From positions 95,413,213-95,477,212 of the forward strand of contig NC_135373.1 in NCBI RefSeq assembly GCF_049243985.1: a stretch of 64,000 nucleotides of DNA, given 5' to 3'. The position numbers were made by a program, and so were the translations under genes. This document shows positions 54,476 through 64,000 of the stretch, one piece after another. The notes under the pieces are model-generated. The model was not told the origin of the DNA and made no database searches. It saw only the letters and a program-made list of their open reading frames with translations. The stretch comes from Paroedura picta (taxonomy: Eukaryota; Chordata; Lepidosauria; Squamata; Gekkonidae). Within the stretch, counting starts at the first letter, position 1. Each line of letters opens with the position of its first letter.

Positions 54476-56739
54476 CCCTTGCTTGCTGAGAGGTACTCTG
54501 TTAATTTTAAATGGTTATTGCTAGTTATATATTATTGTTTGGGAAGGCACAAAGGGCATGCAGTAGTCAGGTGACTCTTTAGGTCATTGGGAATTGCAGA
54601 TGTGGCTCTCCACAATGTAAATACCACTGCTAGTCATACTAGGAATATGAAAAGACAGTTGAATGTATCATGTTAGATGTGCAGAATTCTAGGTGCTGTC
54701 ACAAATTCATTTGTTCTCTATTAGCTGTCAGAAATCTGTAAAAAGGCAGGCTATAAACGGCAGTTGCCATGGACATCCTATTCCCCAACCTGTTTGTGGC
54801 AGATATGTGGGGATGGTGAGGTGAATATAAGTGAAGTGTTGCTTGTGAGTGGGCCAATAGCACATTCCTGTTACCACAAATAGAGCTAGGCCCCGTTGGG
54901 TTTTAACTGCTATAAACTAAAACACAGGATAAAAGTCTAAATTTATTCTTCAAATGAAAACTGTAAATATCCATGTTGTGCTAAAGTTTTAGAGTACAGT
55001 TCTAAGAAGGTCTGCTCAGAATCCTGCTCAGAAATTTATGCAGCTGCGTTAACTTCAAGGAAAGTGTTCTTAGGAATGAATGTACAGTTAACATTGATTT
55101 TTATACATAGCAAAAAGTTTGTTCAGTTTTAACAGATGTAGAATGTTATACCCATATATGGTTTCAGTCGGGCAAAAATATGTGTTTGGGTTATGAATCT
55201 GTATAATTTGCTGATCAGGATTTTTGTTTCTGAAACACCAAAACTATTTGTTTGCTTTACCCTTATAAATACAGATGCTGTTGTAGGAATGGGAGTATCT
55301 TGGAGCAGACTCTGTGTTTGCAGGTGGAAGAACATAATTACCCCAAATGTCATTCTGATTAATAGCAGCCCTGATCTGCTGAGTCCAGCCTTCTACAGGA
55401 ACCTGTAAAACAAAACCATAATAAATTATGGGTATTTGTATGCACATTACAGAGCTGAGCTTTCAGTCCTGTGAAAGTATTTATTGCTGTTGTCAAAACT
55501 GAGCAATGAGGACAGTCATATATATAAAATTATTATAAGCAATTTTGGTCAACGTATGACTTCTTGATATTATCTACTGGTGCCAGTTTAAGAACTATGG
55601 AAATTTTGCATTAGCTTCACTGGGATGTGTTCAAAATGTTACGACATTACATTAATTATTTGATAACTAAAATGGAGGTCTCTATTTAGAAGCCTGTGTC
55701 CTACCAGTCATGGAGGACCATACCCTACATCCTGTCCACTGATTAAGATCAGCATCTCTGACTGCTCTCAGGATTCCACTATTGGAAATAAAGCCTGGAT
55801 CATACATACCAGGAGAATTGGTAGTCTTGAAATAGTAAAATGAGATGCATCAATTCAGACTGCAGGCAGTGGACTCCAGGCTGGAATGCCCCTTTGCACA
55901 AAAATGCCATCTAAACAAGGAAAAAGTGTAACATACAGAAAGAAAAGTTCTAACCCCCTTCCCTTTTCTCATGGCATAGGTCTTCTGTTTGCTGGGGATT
56001 TTGAATATAGGGGAGCATTCCGGAATGCGGTTCTCCATAATTCTCCAGCTTCTGCCTACTCTTCCACATTTTCTGCATTTATGAATAAGGCTTCAAGCTA
56101 CTATAGGCAGATTTCTTTCACTGGTTGCATCTCAAATGCAGAATACCTCCTCCAGAGATTTTTCCATGGCCCGTAGAGTTCTACTTTTTAGGTAACACGT
56201 GTGTGTTAGTTACAGCCTTTGTGGAAAAACCTCTCTTTGGGACAGAAACTATTTCCTACTGCTGCTGTTATTATGATTGTATGTGCAATATCTTTATGCT
56301 GCTTTATTGTTTGATGTTTTGTATTCTATATTACAAACAGAGAACCTGCAAGAATTATTGGGGATATGTATTAGTTAATACAACAAAGTTCCACAATCAG
56401 AAGCATCGTATCATGTGCAGTTATAAGTATGTTGCAAAAGGTAAAACTTAAATGCATTCATGTTGATACAGTTCACATCCATGCTGCAGGCAAGAGGAGT
56501 CTAAGGAATACTATTTCCATTGCAAATAGACAGTTACTCTGGCATCAGTAAGAACTGATGACTTCTACAGGAGAGACCGGTAGATGTATTTTGCTCCTTG
56601 CAGAGTCATAAGGAGAGAGAGAAAACTAAAAACTCAGGAAGAGAAGGAGTCAGTGAAAATCTCCCAGATTAAGAAAAGGAAAGGCATCTCATTAATTGAG
56701 AAGATGACCATGTCAAGTCCTTGAATGTCCAGGCATGCT
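54476..56739. other. Intergenic, no feature recognised
   Basis: Several open frames up to about 108 codons, none with homology or splice support. Confidence 0.4.
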
Positions 56740-57300
56740 AAGTTGCCTTATGCTGACAAGAACTTGTGGGGGCATTTTATTTTTCCTTCCCCCGTTATGG
56801 CCTCTTTCCCTTTCCTAAAAGTCTCCATAGCCTTTCCCCCTTCTTTCTGCCATTCCTGCTTCTTTCTATCCTTCCTACCAACAAGCCAGCCTTGCTTTAT
56901 CGGCCAGAATAAATTCAGTTTTCCCTCCTTCCCTTTTCCAAGCAGCCTCTTTCTGGGAAAACTATGGCCCAGTTACACAGCAACAGCAACTGGGATGCAT
57001 CCAGCATATGGTGCAGGACACTAGACCAGACCCAGATGCACAGTGGTGAACCCACAAGGACTTGTGGAGGGGGGGGGATACTCCCCTTGCCCCTGTATCC
57101 CCTTTCCCCACACTATGTCCTCTTTTCCTACTCCTAGCAGCCCCTATATCCTCACCTTCCCCTGCATCCTTCTCTTTTTCCTACTCACCAGCCAACCTAC
57201 CTACCTTTTATTTGCCTCTCCTTTTCAGCTATATTTCATATTTATTTACTTCATTTACACCCTTCATTTCTCCACAGTTGGACCCAAAGCACCTTGTATA
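56740..57300 (+). repeat. Pyrimidine-rich dispersed repeat, about two units
   Basis: Units at about 56750-57040 and 57045-57260 share a pattern: a GTGG/GGGG lead, a C/T-rich run with TTTCCCTTTCCTAAAAGTCT or CTTTCCCCACACTATGTCCT, then ACCAACAAGCCAGCC or TCACCAGCCAACC. The first adds CAGCCTCTTTCTGGGAAAAC. Related on the opposite strand to 29660-30015. Confidence 0.45.
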
Positions 57301-58125
57301 ATTTTTCTCAGTCTGGCCCAGCTTGCTGTTTCTATCAGCAGATGCATCTGGGAAGCTATTAAGTAGCACATGGGAGAAGCATGCAGTCACAAAAGTGTCT
57401 TGTTTTTCTAAGCAAAAAGGGGATTCTTCCATCATATGGCTGCTGATGAAAAATTGCATTGTGTTTCCAAGAGAGTAGCTATGTTACACTGCTGCAGCTG
57501 AAACAGAGTCTTCAGACACTGATTTGTTAACCACATCAAGCATTTGCTAAACCCAGAATGCAGAATACGGTTGGGAAGCAAAGCTGTGTACACACCCACC
57601 AGGGACCCCTCCCCACCCCTTCCAGGTCCATCACTGACCATTTTTGGGGGAGGGGGAGGTTGACATGACCATATTTGGTCATATCCTCCAATAAATGTTT
57701 AACAAGTTTTAAAAATATATTAAAAATTAATTAACCATTCCAGGGACATCAAGAAATCCTTGGGTTTCATGAAACCCTGTTTGAGAAATCCTGATCTAAT
57801 ACATTATTTTGAAAAAGACGAAAAGTGAATTAAAAAAAAAATTGACACCAGATCTTTAAATTCTCCTATAAACTTGACTAAAGATTACCTTTCTTCATAT
57901 ATCATATAGTTAAATAAGAAATATTTAAGTGTCATTCTTTCAATTCTTATAGAAGCTTAATTTTCAGTATTTTTGCCCTGCATAAGATTTCATGTATATA
58001 AATTCTTATCTTGAACATATATATTTCAAATAATACATAAAACATTAACAATATTTGTTCTCATTTTCACCATAACATAGGTAGGGGAGCCAGGTATGAA
58101 AGAAGCCAGATCCTGTCCTCCCATA
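57301..58125. other. Intergenic, no feature recognised
   Basis: Unique-looking AT-rich DNA. Confidence 0.4.
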
Positions 58126-58452
58126 GGCCTATTATACACGGCCGCCAAAATGGCGATTTCAAGTCACATGGAAAACACGGAGGAGGAAGACACAAAGCAA
58201 ACTGCTTACGTACGGGACAGGACGCAATGGCGGCAAAACCCAGAGTAACTGATTATGCGACCCTGGCACTGCTTCTGGTTGCGCCCTGGTCGCCTGGAAG
58301 CTCCGCTTTCTTCCGCATTTCGCTAACGCGGCTTTTTCAGCAGCATGCACTAAATCTGCGGCAGGTTGCAGCCAGTGCCGTGCGTTATCGGTGATTTTAG
58401 GCAATGCCATTCCACCCCAAATGCAGACCTTCCCCTCCATGCATAATGGGCC
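58126..58452. mobile_element. CpG-rich inverted-repeat element (Harbinger-like MITE)
   Basis: 327 bp opening GGCCTATTATACACGG and closing CCATGCATAATGGGCC, which is the same terminal repeat reversed with a few differences. ATA on both sides (58123-58125, 58453-58455) may be a 3-bp target duplication, as expected for PIF/Harbinger. The inside is CpG-rich (GGACGCAATGGCGGC, GCATTTCGCTAACGCGGC) in AT-rich surroundings. No transposase. Confidence 0.7.
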
Positions 58453-59404
58453 ATAATGAAAATTGGGTTACTGGGGAAAGAGGGTGAAATACTCAAAAAC
58501 TATATTAAATCAAATTATCCTGATTGCATGAACCCAAATTAAATTTTCCACCACAGAAATAGAAATTCCCACTTTCCATAAAATGCTGTGTATGGGAAGA
58601 TGGGGGACCTTAAGAAACAACTTGATGGGGGAGGTATAAGATAGGGGAACTGGCGGAAACTCCTATCACTGAGAAATTAACCTGGATTCAACACTCTATT
58701 TTTTGAGGAGGCCAGTCCAAAATACTTGTTCTTGTGATCTTTTTGTGATAGCAGGGCTTTTTACATGGTGACAGACTGAGATATTTTCCAGCAATTTCCA
58801 GATTAGTAATAGAATAGATATGCAAATATGTATCTTACAATATGCACCTGTAAGCTATTTTTTCACTAGAAACACCCTGAAGATACAATCCATATATTCT
58901 GTGTTGAAGAAGCTGATTTAATCTCGCTGACATGCTTGAAAAATTCTCTGTGTAAAAGTAGTTATATCTTTCTATTCAGGCCACTCACCAACCGTAACTT
59001 AGCCAATGCAAAAATAGATCACCTTCTTTAGACGTGAGAAATATGAAAGTAAACAATATCAAAGGATACTCCACTGTTAGCTAAGTTCCAACTGTAATGA
59101 AATAAAATGTTCTCTGGAACTTTCTGTTCGGGAAGGTATCTGTTCAGAATAGATGTGCAGAGAAAGAAAAATATGAAAGAGGATTAAACATTAAAGCCTA
59201 AATATTTGATGCCTGAGTAGAGAAAATTCTGGGTCATTTCCCCCCCACCCATCAGACCAATTAATTGACCCTCCTTTAGGGACATCATCCATTTACATCA
59301 TTATTGACTTGTCAGTGAATATGCAAACTTCTTCCATTGAATTTTGTTTGGGATCATGTAGTTTGAAATGAAAACCTGGATTCAAAATCCCTGCTCAACC
59401 AAAG
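58453..59404. other. Intergenic, no feature recognised
   Basis: AT-rich; no gene or repeat family recognised. Confidence 0.4.
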
Positions 59405-59660
59405 AACCAGAAGAGCTGGGTTTTTATACCCTGCTTTTCACTACCCAAAGGAGTCCAAAGTGGCTTGCAAACACCTTTCCCTTCCCCTTCCTACAGCAGA
59501 TGCGCTGTGAAGTAGTTGGGGCTGAAAGAGCTCTAAGAGACCTGCTCTGGGAGAACAGCTCTAATAGAATGGTGAGTAGCCCATGGTCATCCAGCTGACT
59601 GCTGGTGGAGGAGTGGGGAATCAAACTTGGTTCACCACTCTTAACCACCACACCATAGCA
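59405..59660 (-). mobile_element. tRNA-derived SINE, reverse strand
   Basis: GAAGAGCTGGGTTTTTATAC, GGAGTCCAAAGTGGCTTGCA, GGTGGAGGAGTGGGGAATCA and CACTCTTAACCACCACACCA. Subfamily with the GAGTGGGGAATCAAA head. Confidence 0.85.
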
Positions 59661-59845
59661 TGATAGGGGACTTTAGATCTATTGTTATCCCTCCTTATAG
59701 GATTGTTTTGAGGAAAGGAGCTGCCCTCAACTTTTGAGAGGAAGAGGAAGATTGAAATATAACAAACAAATTCAAATAATAAATTGTGATGTGCTTGGCC
59801 ATATATTAAGAGAGATTATGTATCCATATCAAGCAGATCAGAACC

Positions 59846-59888
59846 AGTAACTTGACAATTAGATCAGAACCAGTAACTTGACAGTTCC
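59846..59888. repeat. Two-unit tandem duplication
   Basis: AGATCAGAACCAGTAACTTG with ACA follows itself after three bases. A similar two-unit repeat of GAGCTTCAGGAGAAAGA lies at about 60100-60138. Confidence 0.8.
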
Positions 59889-60055
59889 AAGTCTACTTGG
59901 CTACTGAAAGTCCTTTGTGCTGGGTTCCCTGATGTTTATGTGTGTGGTCAAAACTGTTCAAAGCACTTTATTCTAATAAAGAATTTTGCACTAGGAAGTT
60001 GTTTGAGATTAAGGATGGCTCTTATTTCTTTTCCTTTATAACTAGCTGGATTCCC

Positions 60056-60062
60056 ATACACA

Positions 60063-60098
<36 letters not shown>
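60056..60098. repeat. (CA)n microsatellite
   Basis: CACACTCACA followed by about 16 uninterrupted CA units. Confidence 0.95.
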
Positions 60099-60099
<1 letters not shown>

Positions 60100-60138
60100 A
60101 GCTTCAGGAGAAAGAACTGAGCTTCAGGAGAAAGAGAT

Positions 60139-61879
60139 TTGCAAAAGATCCACTTCAGCATCACGTGGAATGAAAGTAGGCCACGTTTTACCTTGCTAGC
60201 GGAAGGCAGAATGCCTCTCCAGTAGCTTCAAGCAGAACAGGAGAGCAAGACAGAGCTCTCAATGGAGAGGCTGTTCTTAGCATGTGGCCAGTGTGTACCT
60301 TGCCAGCTTCACAAGGGCACTGGAGCTCATCAAGGAGACTCCAGCCATGTCGCAGCATGAGGGACCAGAGGCAATGCAAAATAGGAACAATCCAAAAGGA
60401 GCAAAACGGGCCCGATCTGCCAACAACTCAGAGAAACCTGACTGGCTGCTGTAGCCCTCCCAACAGCCCTGCCAAGAAAGTCAGCAGAGTGGCTGCATGG
60501 GGTAAAAATCTGCTTCTTTTTTATTTACAGAAATGCTTTTTGCACATTACTTGCTAAAATCTCAAGCTCCTACAGTCTTTTGCTACTGAAAACTATCCTT
60601 AAGAAAGTAGGATTGTTGCTTCGTAGTTTGGCGAGGGGGGGGGGAGTTGGCAGCATTCCATGCTTCAGCAAGGAAACAGGTAAATGTTTTCCCCTTTCAT
60701 AATAAGTTTGAATTAGCTGCAGCAGGCTGATCTGTGCAAAGTGTGATACTATTCTCACCTCACCTGACAGAAGAAGGGATAGTTAATATTAATTTCCCAA
60801 GCTTAGTGTGTGATTTCAAATAAAGGGAACCAGTGGCTAAACAGGAAAAGCAGGATCATTTCATAGAGAGATTAGAGATCATGGTGATGATTTTTGTAGC
60901 CACCTTTGGCTTTTTGTCAGAATGGTTAAAAGTGCACCTCCCACTGTCATTAGCATTTGCGATTGTGTTTTGCATGTGCTGCTCTACTCGCAAATCAGGC
61001 GAGTCTCAGGAAAAGAGCATCATTCCTCAGTGGATACCATCAAAAGAACACATTCTTAACCTCACGGAAGTCTGCTGTACTTCTGATGGTCAAACCTTGT
61101 GTCCAGGAAGCCATTCTTCTGCATCTTCTTGCAGACAGTTAAAAACTGCAGCATGAGTAGAAAGAATAGTATTTAAAAGCTAGTCAATATTGTTCAACAG
61201 AAGATGTTTCACTATGCCATCTAAAAAAGGAATGTTTGCATTATTTAAGGAAATAGCTTCTAATGGCACACTGGGCATTGTGTCAGTTGGCAAACCGAAG
61301 CATTTTGTAGTGTTGTGCCAGTGGTGGGAAGAAATCTCCATATTGTTAGAAATTCTGTGCCAATCGTGGTTGTAGTGACATATTTATTGGAAGCCTATGA
61401 AAGATGACCTGACAAATTGACCAGTCTTGCAATGCCCTTAAACACCATTGATTTCACTGAAAATTGCTGGTGACACCCTTATCTTAGGGTTTACCCATGG
61501 GCTAGAATAATATATCCCAATAATTATGATTCCTGTGTCTGCACATTTTTAAAAACTGAGTTTTTCTATCAGAACCATCTCTGATTGTCTTAAAAACTTT
61601 CCTTCAAACTCCTTTGATCTCTTTTTAATCTCAGAATATGATGTAGAGTTGCTCTGTTTGTTACTTTTTCCTCTTCCCTTCTAGCTTTTTAATGATACAC
61701 CAGCCTCGTGTTCCCTGTTCTCTTCTATTACAACCAGTTTGTAGTAATTAGTGTCATTTCATTATACAGAACTGTCCATTATTCTCTGTACCAAACTGCT
61801 TACAAGTGTAAACAAGATTAATTTGAAAGATGTCTTAGTGTTCTCTTCCTCTGATCTACTTTGTTTAAATAAATGTCAG
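60139..61879. other. Intergenic, no feature recognised
   Basis: Holds a 107-codon frame with a hydrophobic stretch (60833-61156) that begins with GTG and has no splice or homology support, so it is not called. Confidence 0.4.
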
Positions 61880-61936
61880 AGTATCCTAAAGGAGCATCTC
61901 AGTTCCTGTGATTCAGAGAGTGGGACATCAAACAGT
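61880..61936 (+). other. Possible exon of the unidentified transcript
   Basis: 57 bases between AAATGTCAG and the ideal donor GTAAGT. Only one frame is open (SILKEHLSSCDSESGTSNS). That frame does not continue into the preferred frame of the 62277 exon, so if this exon is used with it the pair would be noncoding or the coding frame differs. Weak call. Confidence 0.25.
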
Positions 61937-62276
61937 GTAAGTGGATGGAGGAGGTGAATATGTGGACACAGAGATGTTATAATCCAATACAGTAACCTCC
62001 TTGGAGTTTTGTGATGTCAGCCGGAATTAGCATGTTTAATATTGCATTGGATTGAAGCCAGCAAATATGGGCTTGAAGAGGGCAGAGGAGGCTGAGAGGT
62101 TTAGGGACCAAACACACAAACAGTTATACGTCAAAAATAATATGGATTTGCAGAATTGGGGATTTGGGAATTGTGGATATGGGAGAGATGTTGTTTGGTA
62201 CTTAAAAGAGTATCAGATCATATTGATTCTTATACTTTGTTATAGTTTTCATCATTTTTAATATTTATTTTTTTAG

Positions 62277-62354
62277 ATTTTGATACTAGTAAAGGCAACT
62301 GCAACATTTCTGTTGGAACCAGCTACCACAGTTACATCAACCAAATTACAGTCG
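62277..62354 (+). CDS. Candidate exon 1 of an unidentified transcript
   Basis: 78 bases after a strong polypyrimidine tract (TTTATTTTTTTAG) and before GTAAGA. Two frames are open. The preferred one completes a codon with its first two bases, reads FDTSKGNCNISVGTSYHSYI then NQITV, and ends one base into a Gly codon. It joins in phase to 63565-63801. I do not recognise the protein. It could also be an untranslated exon of a downstream gene such as ANO4, the next gene in other vertebrates. Confidence 0.45.
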
Positions 62355-63159
62355 GTAAGATACGGCATACTATTTTTTTTTCACATTTTACCTTGTAACT
62401 AGCTGTGATTCCATTCTCAGTCATTTATATGCAGGATGGACTATTTTTTTCCTGTGAAGCCCACTTTACTCCAGATATAATGAAAGAACTTTCACAAAGA
62501 CTTCATATATAATTTTTATGTTTGTTTACTGTGGGCAAATTGTTATGAGAGAAAATTATATTACAGCTGATTTCAGAAATGCTTTCATTTTAAATTGCTT
62601 TGAGTGTGATCGTTATGTGATTTTATAACTGAATGTGCATTTTTCTGTAAATGCCTAGCCATAAATATTGAAATACATTCTAAGTACCATTTCTCTTCTT
62701 AATTGCTAAAGGATCATATTTTTATTAGTGGAGGAGTTATGTACTATGTTTTGTAAACTAAAAGAAATAAGCCTACCTGCTTTAGAAAACTAGATCTCAT
62801 TGAACGGATATGGTTTCAATGCCTGTGTTGCTAAAAGTCAGCACAGATATAGCACATTGCCTAACAATGTTTTAAAATGAACTGGCTTGACCAGTTTTGA
62901 TGGCTTTACATCCAAAGTAGATTTAGTATATCCAACAGATCAAAGAAATATCAGACTTTCATACAAGAAAAAAGAAGAATGGATACAAAGTGACAGACCA
63001 CGAGCACTAATTCTTTTTGTTCAAAGATGCATCTTTAGTAGAAATATGGTAGGAAAATGTTGGTCTGGAAAAGCTGTGATAGGTAGATGGATCCTTCATG
63101 GTCAGAATCAGTATGCCTCTGAATATCAGAGACTGGGAACAAACAATAGAAGATAATTA

Positions 63160-63437
63160 AAGGTAAAGGTATCCCCTGTGCAAGCACCAAGTAATGTCTG
63201 ACCCTTGGGGTGACGCCCTCCAGCATTTTCATGGCAGACTCAATACGGGGTGGTTTGCCAGTGCCTTCCCCAGTCATTACCGTTTACCCCCCAGCAATCT
63301 GGGTACTCATTTTACCGACCTCGGAAGGATGGAAGGCTGAGTCAACCTTGAGCCAGCTGCTGGGATCAAACTCCCAGCCTCATGGGCAGAGCTTCAGACA
63401 GCATGTCAGCATGTTGCTCCACAAGAGGCTCTTATAA
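63160..63437 (-). mobile_element. Sauria-type SINE, reverse strand, 12-bp target duplication
   Basis: AAGGTAAAGGTATCCCCTGT, GCAAGCACCAAGTAATGTCT, CCAGTCATTACCGTTTACCC and CTCCACAAGAGGCTCTTATA. AGAAGATAATTA flanks it at 63148-63159 and 63446-63457, with a few extra A/T bases at the head end. Confidence 0.92.
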
Positions 63438-63564
63438 TTATAATAAGAAGATAATTACCGGTTTGTAAATTTCCTATTTTCATCGGCTCACATAGATCTT
63501 TGGTCCAAACCAGTATGGTATTTCTTATGTCCTTGTCTTTATTATATTCAATGCTTATTTTCAG

Positions 63565-63801
63565 GTCATGATACTTCGGGTCAGTTTGCAATTGGACTTA
63601 CTCACTGGAAAAATCCACACTCTCAAGCTGGCCACCATCTCCCTTTCTGCTTCTATGAAGAGGCTGGCTCCTGTCAGTATTTTGTGCCACAGTTTGATTT
63701 CTCAGCTCCATTGTCCTGCCCGGCTTCACTCTCTATCACCCCAGTGCCTTCTTATAGCAGCAGCTGCAGCAGCCAGGATACTCTCAATCAAGACCCCACA
63801 G
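63565..63801 (+). CDS. Candidate exon 2 of an unidentified transcript
   Basis: 237 bases between TTATTTTCAG and GTAAAG, phases 1 and 1 in the preferred frame: GHDTSGQFAIGLTHWKNPHS, QAGHHLPFCFYEEAG, SCQYFVPQFDFSAPLSCP and a Ser-rich end SYSSSCSSQDTLNQDP. A second frame (VMILRVSLQLDLL.. to ..AAAAAARILSIKTPQ) is also open across the whole exon, so the reading frame is uncertain. The text resembles no ANO4 sequence I know. A Sauria-type SINE lies in the intron before it. Confidence 0.45.
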
Positions 63802-64000
63802 GTAAAGGATTTTGTTTTTTTGGGGGGGGAGTTTTGAGATGAGGGTTTGAAATGTGCAAAAAGAAAGATCCTCAGTGGAACACATGAAGTTGCTTGACAG
63901 TGAATCAGGCTATTGACCTACCAAGGGCAGTATTTTCTATTCTGACTGTCAGTAGCTTTTCAAGATCGCCAGCAGAGGTCTTCCTCATCACTTACAACCT

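Noticed and set aside
58159-58440. 93-codon reverse frame as a gene
   Set aside because: It lies entirely inside the inverted-repeat element at 58126-58452 and resembles nothing known.
60833-61156. 107-codon frame with a hydrophobic segment (LPLSLAFAIVFCMCC)
   Set aside because: It begins with GTG, has no good splice sites at its borders and no recognisable family; membrane-like stretches are common in AT-rich frames.

Overview
The window looks like a stretch of a lizard (Squamata) nuclear genome. Two vertebrate genes lie head to tail on the + strand in the conserved order NR1H4 then GAS2L3 (human chromosome 12q23 has NR1H4-GAS2L3-ANO4). The repeats fit a squamate: tRNA-derived SINEs with a BovB-like tail ending in ACCTTT (Sauria type), 5S-rRNA-derived SINEs, CR1 and L2-like LINE ends, and short hAT-like and Harbinger-like elements. 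The exact lineage cannot be fixed from the sequence.

Layout. 1-24268: the 3' half of NR1H4 (farnesoid X receptor, FXR). Six coding exons give the end of the hinge and the whole ligand-binding domain. The DNA-binding exons lie upstream of base 1. 25.8-26.6 kb: a GC-rich, CpG-rich island, taken as the GAS2L3 promoter and 5' untranslated exon. 35.1-47.9 kb: all eight coding exons of GAS2L3, predicting 714 residues (CH domain, GAR domain, long basic Ser/Lys/Pro-rich tail). 48-61.8 kb: intergenic DNA with only repeats recognised. 62.3-63.8 kb: two well-bounded candidate exons of an unidentified transcript. They lie where ANO4 would be expected next, but they do not resemble the ANO4 protein I know.

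The two genes are functionally unrelated. FXR is the bile-acid-activated nuclear receptor of liver and gut. GAS2L3 links actin and microtubules at the cleavage furrow and midbody and is a known DREAM/MuvB cell-cycle target. Consistent with that, the island carries an inverted CCAAT pentamer next to a CHR-like TTCGAA.

The introns and flanks hold about forty recognisable repeats, several with clear target-site duplications and some nested (a hAT element and a probable solo LTR inside one SINE; an inverted-repeat element inside an L2-like LINE). No CRISPR array, operon, prokaryotic system or functional RNA gene was seen. The locus is mostly ordinary. The points most worth a second look are the unidentified exon pair, a 125-bp inverted repeat in an NR1H4 intron, the CHR-like promoter site and the CpG-rich inverted-repeat element at 58.1 kb.
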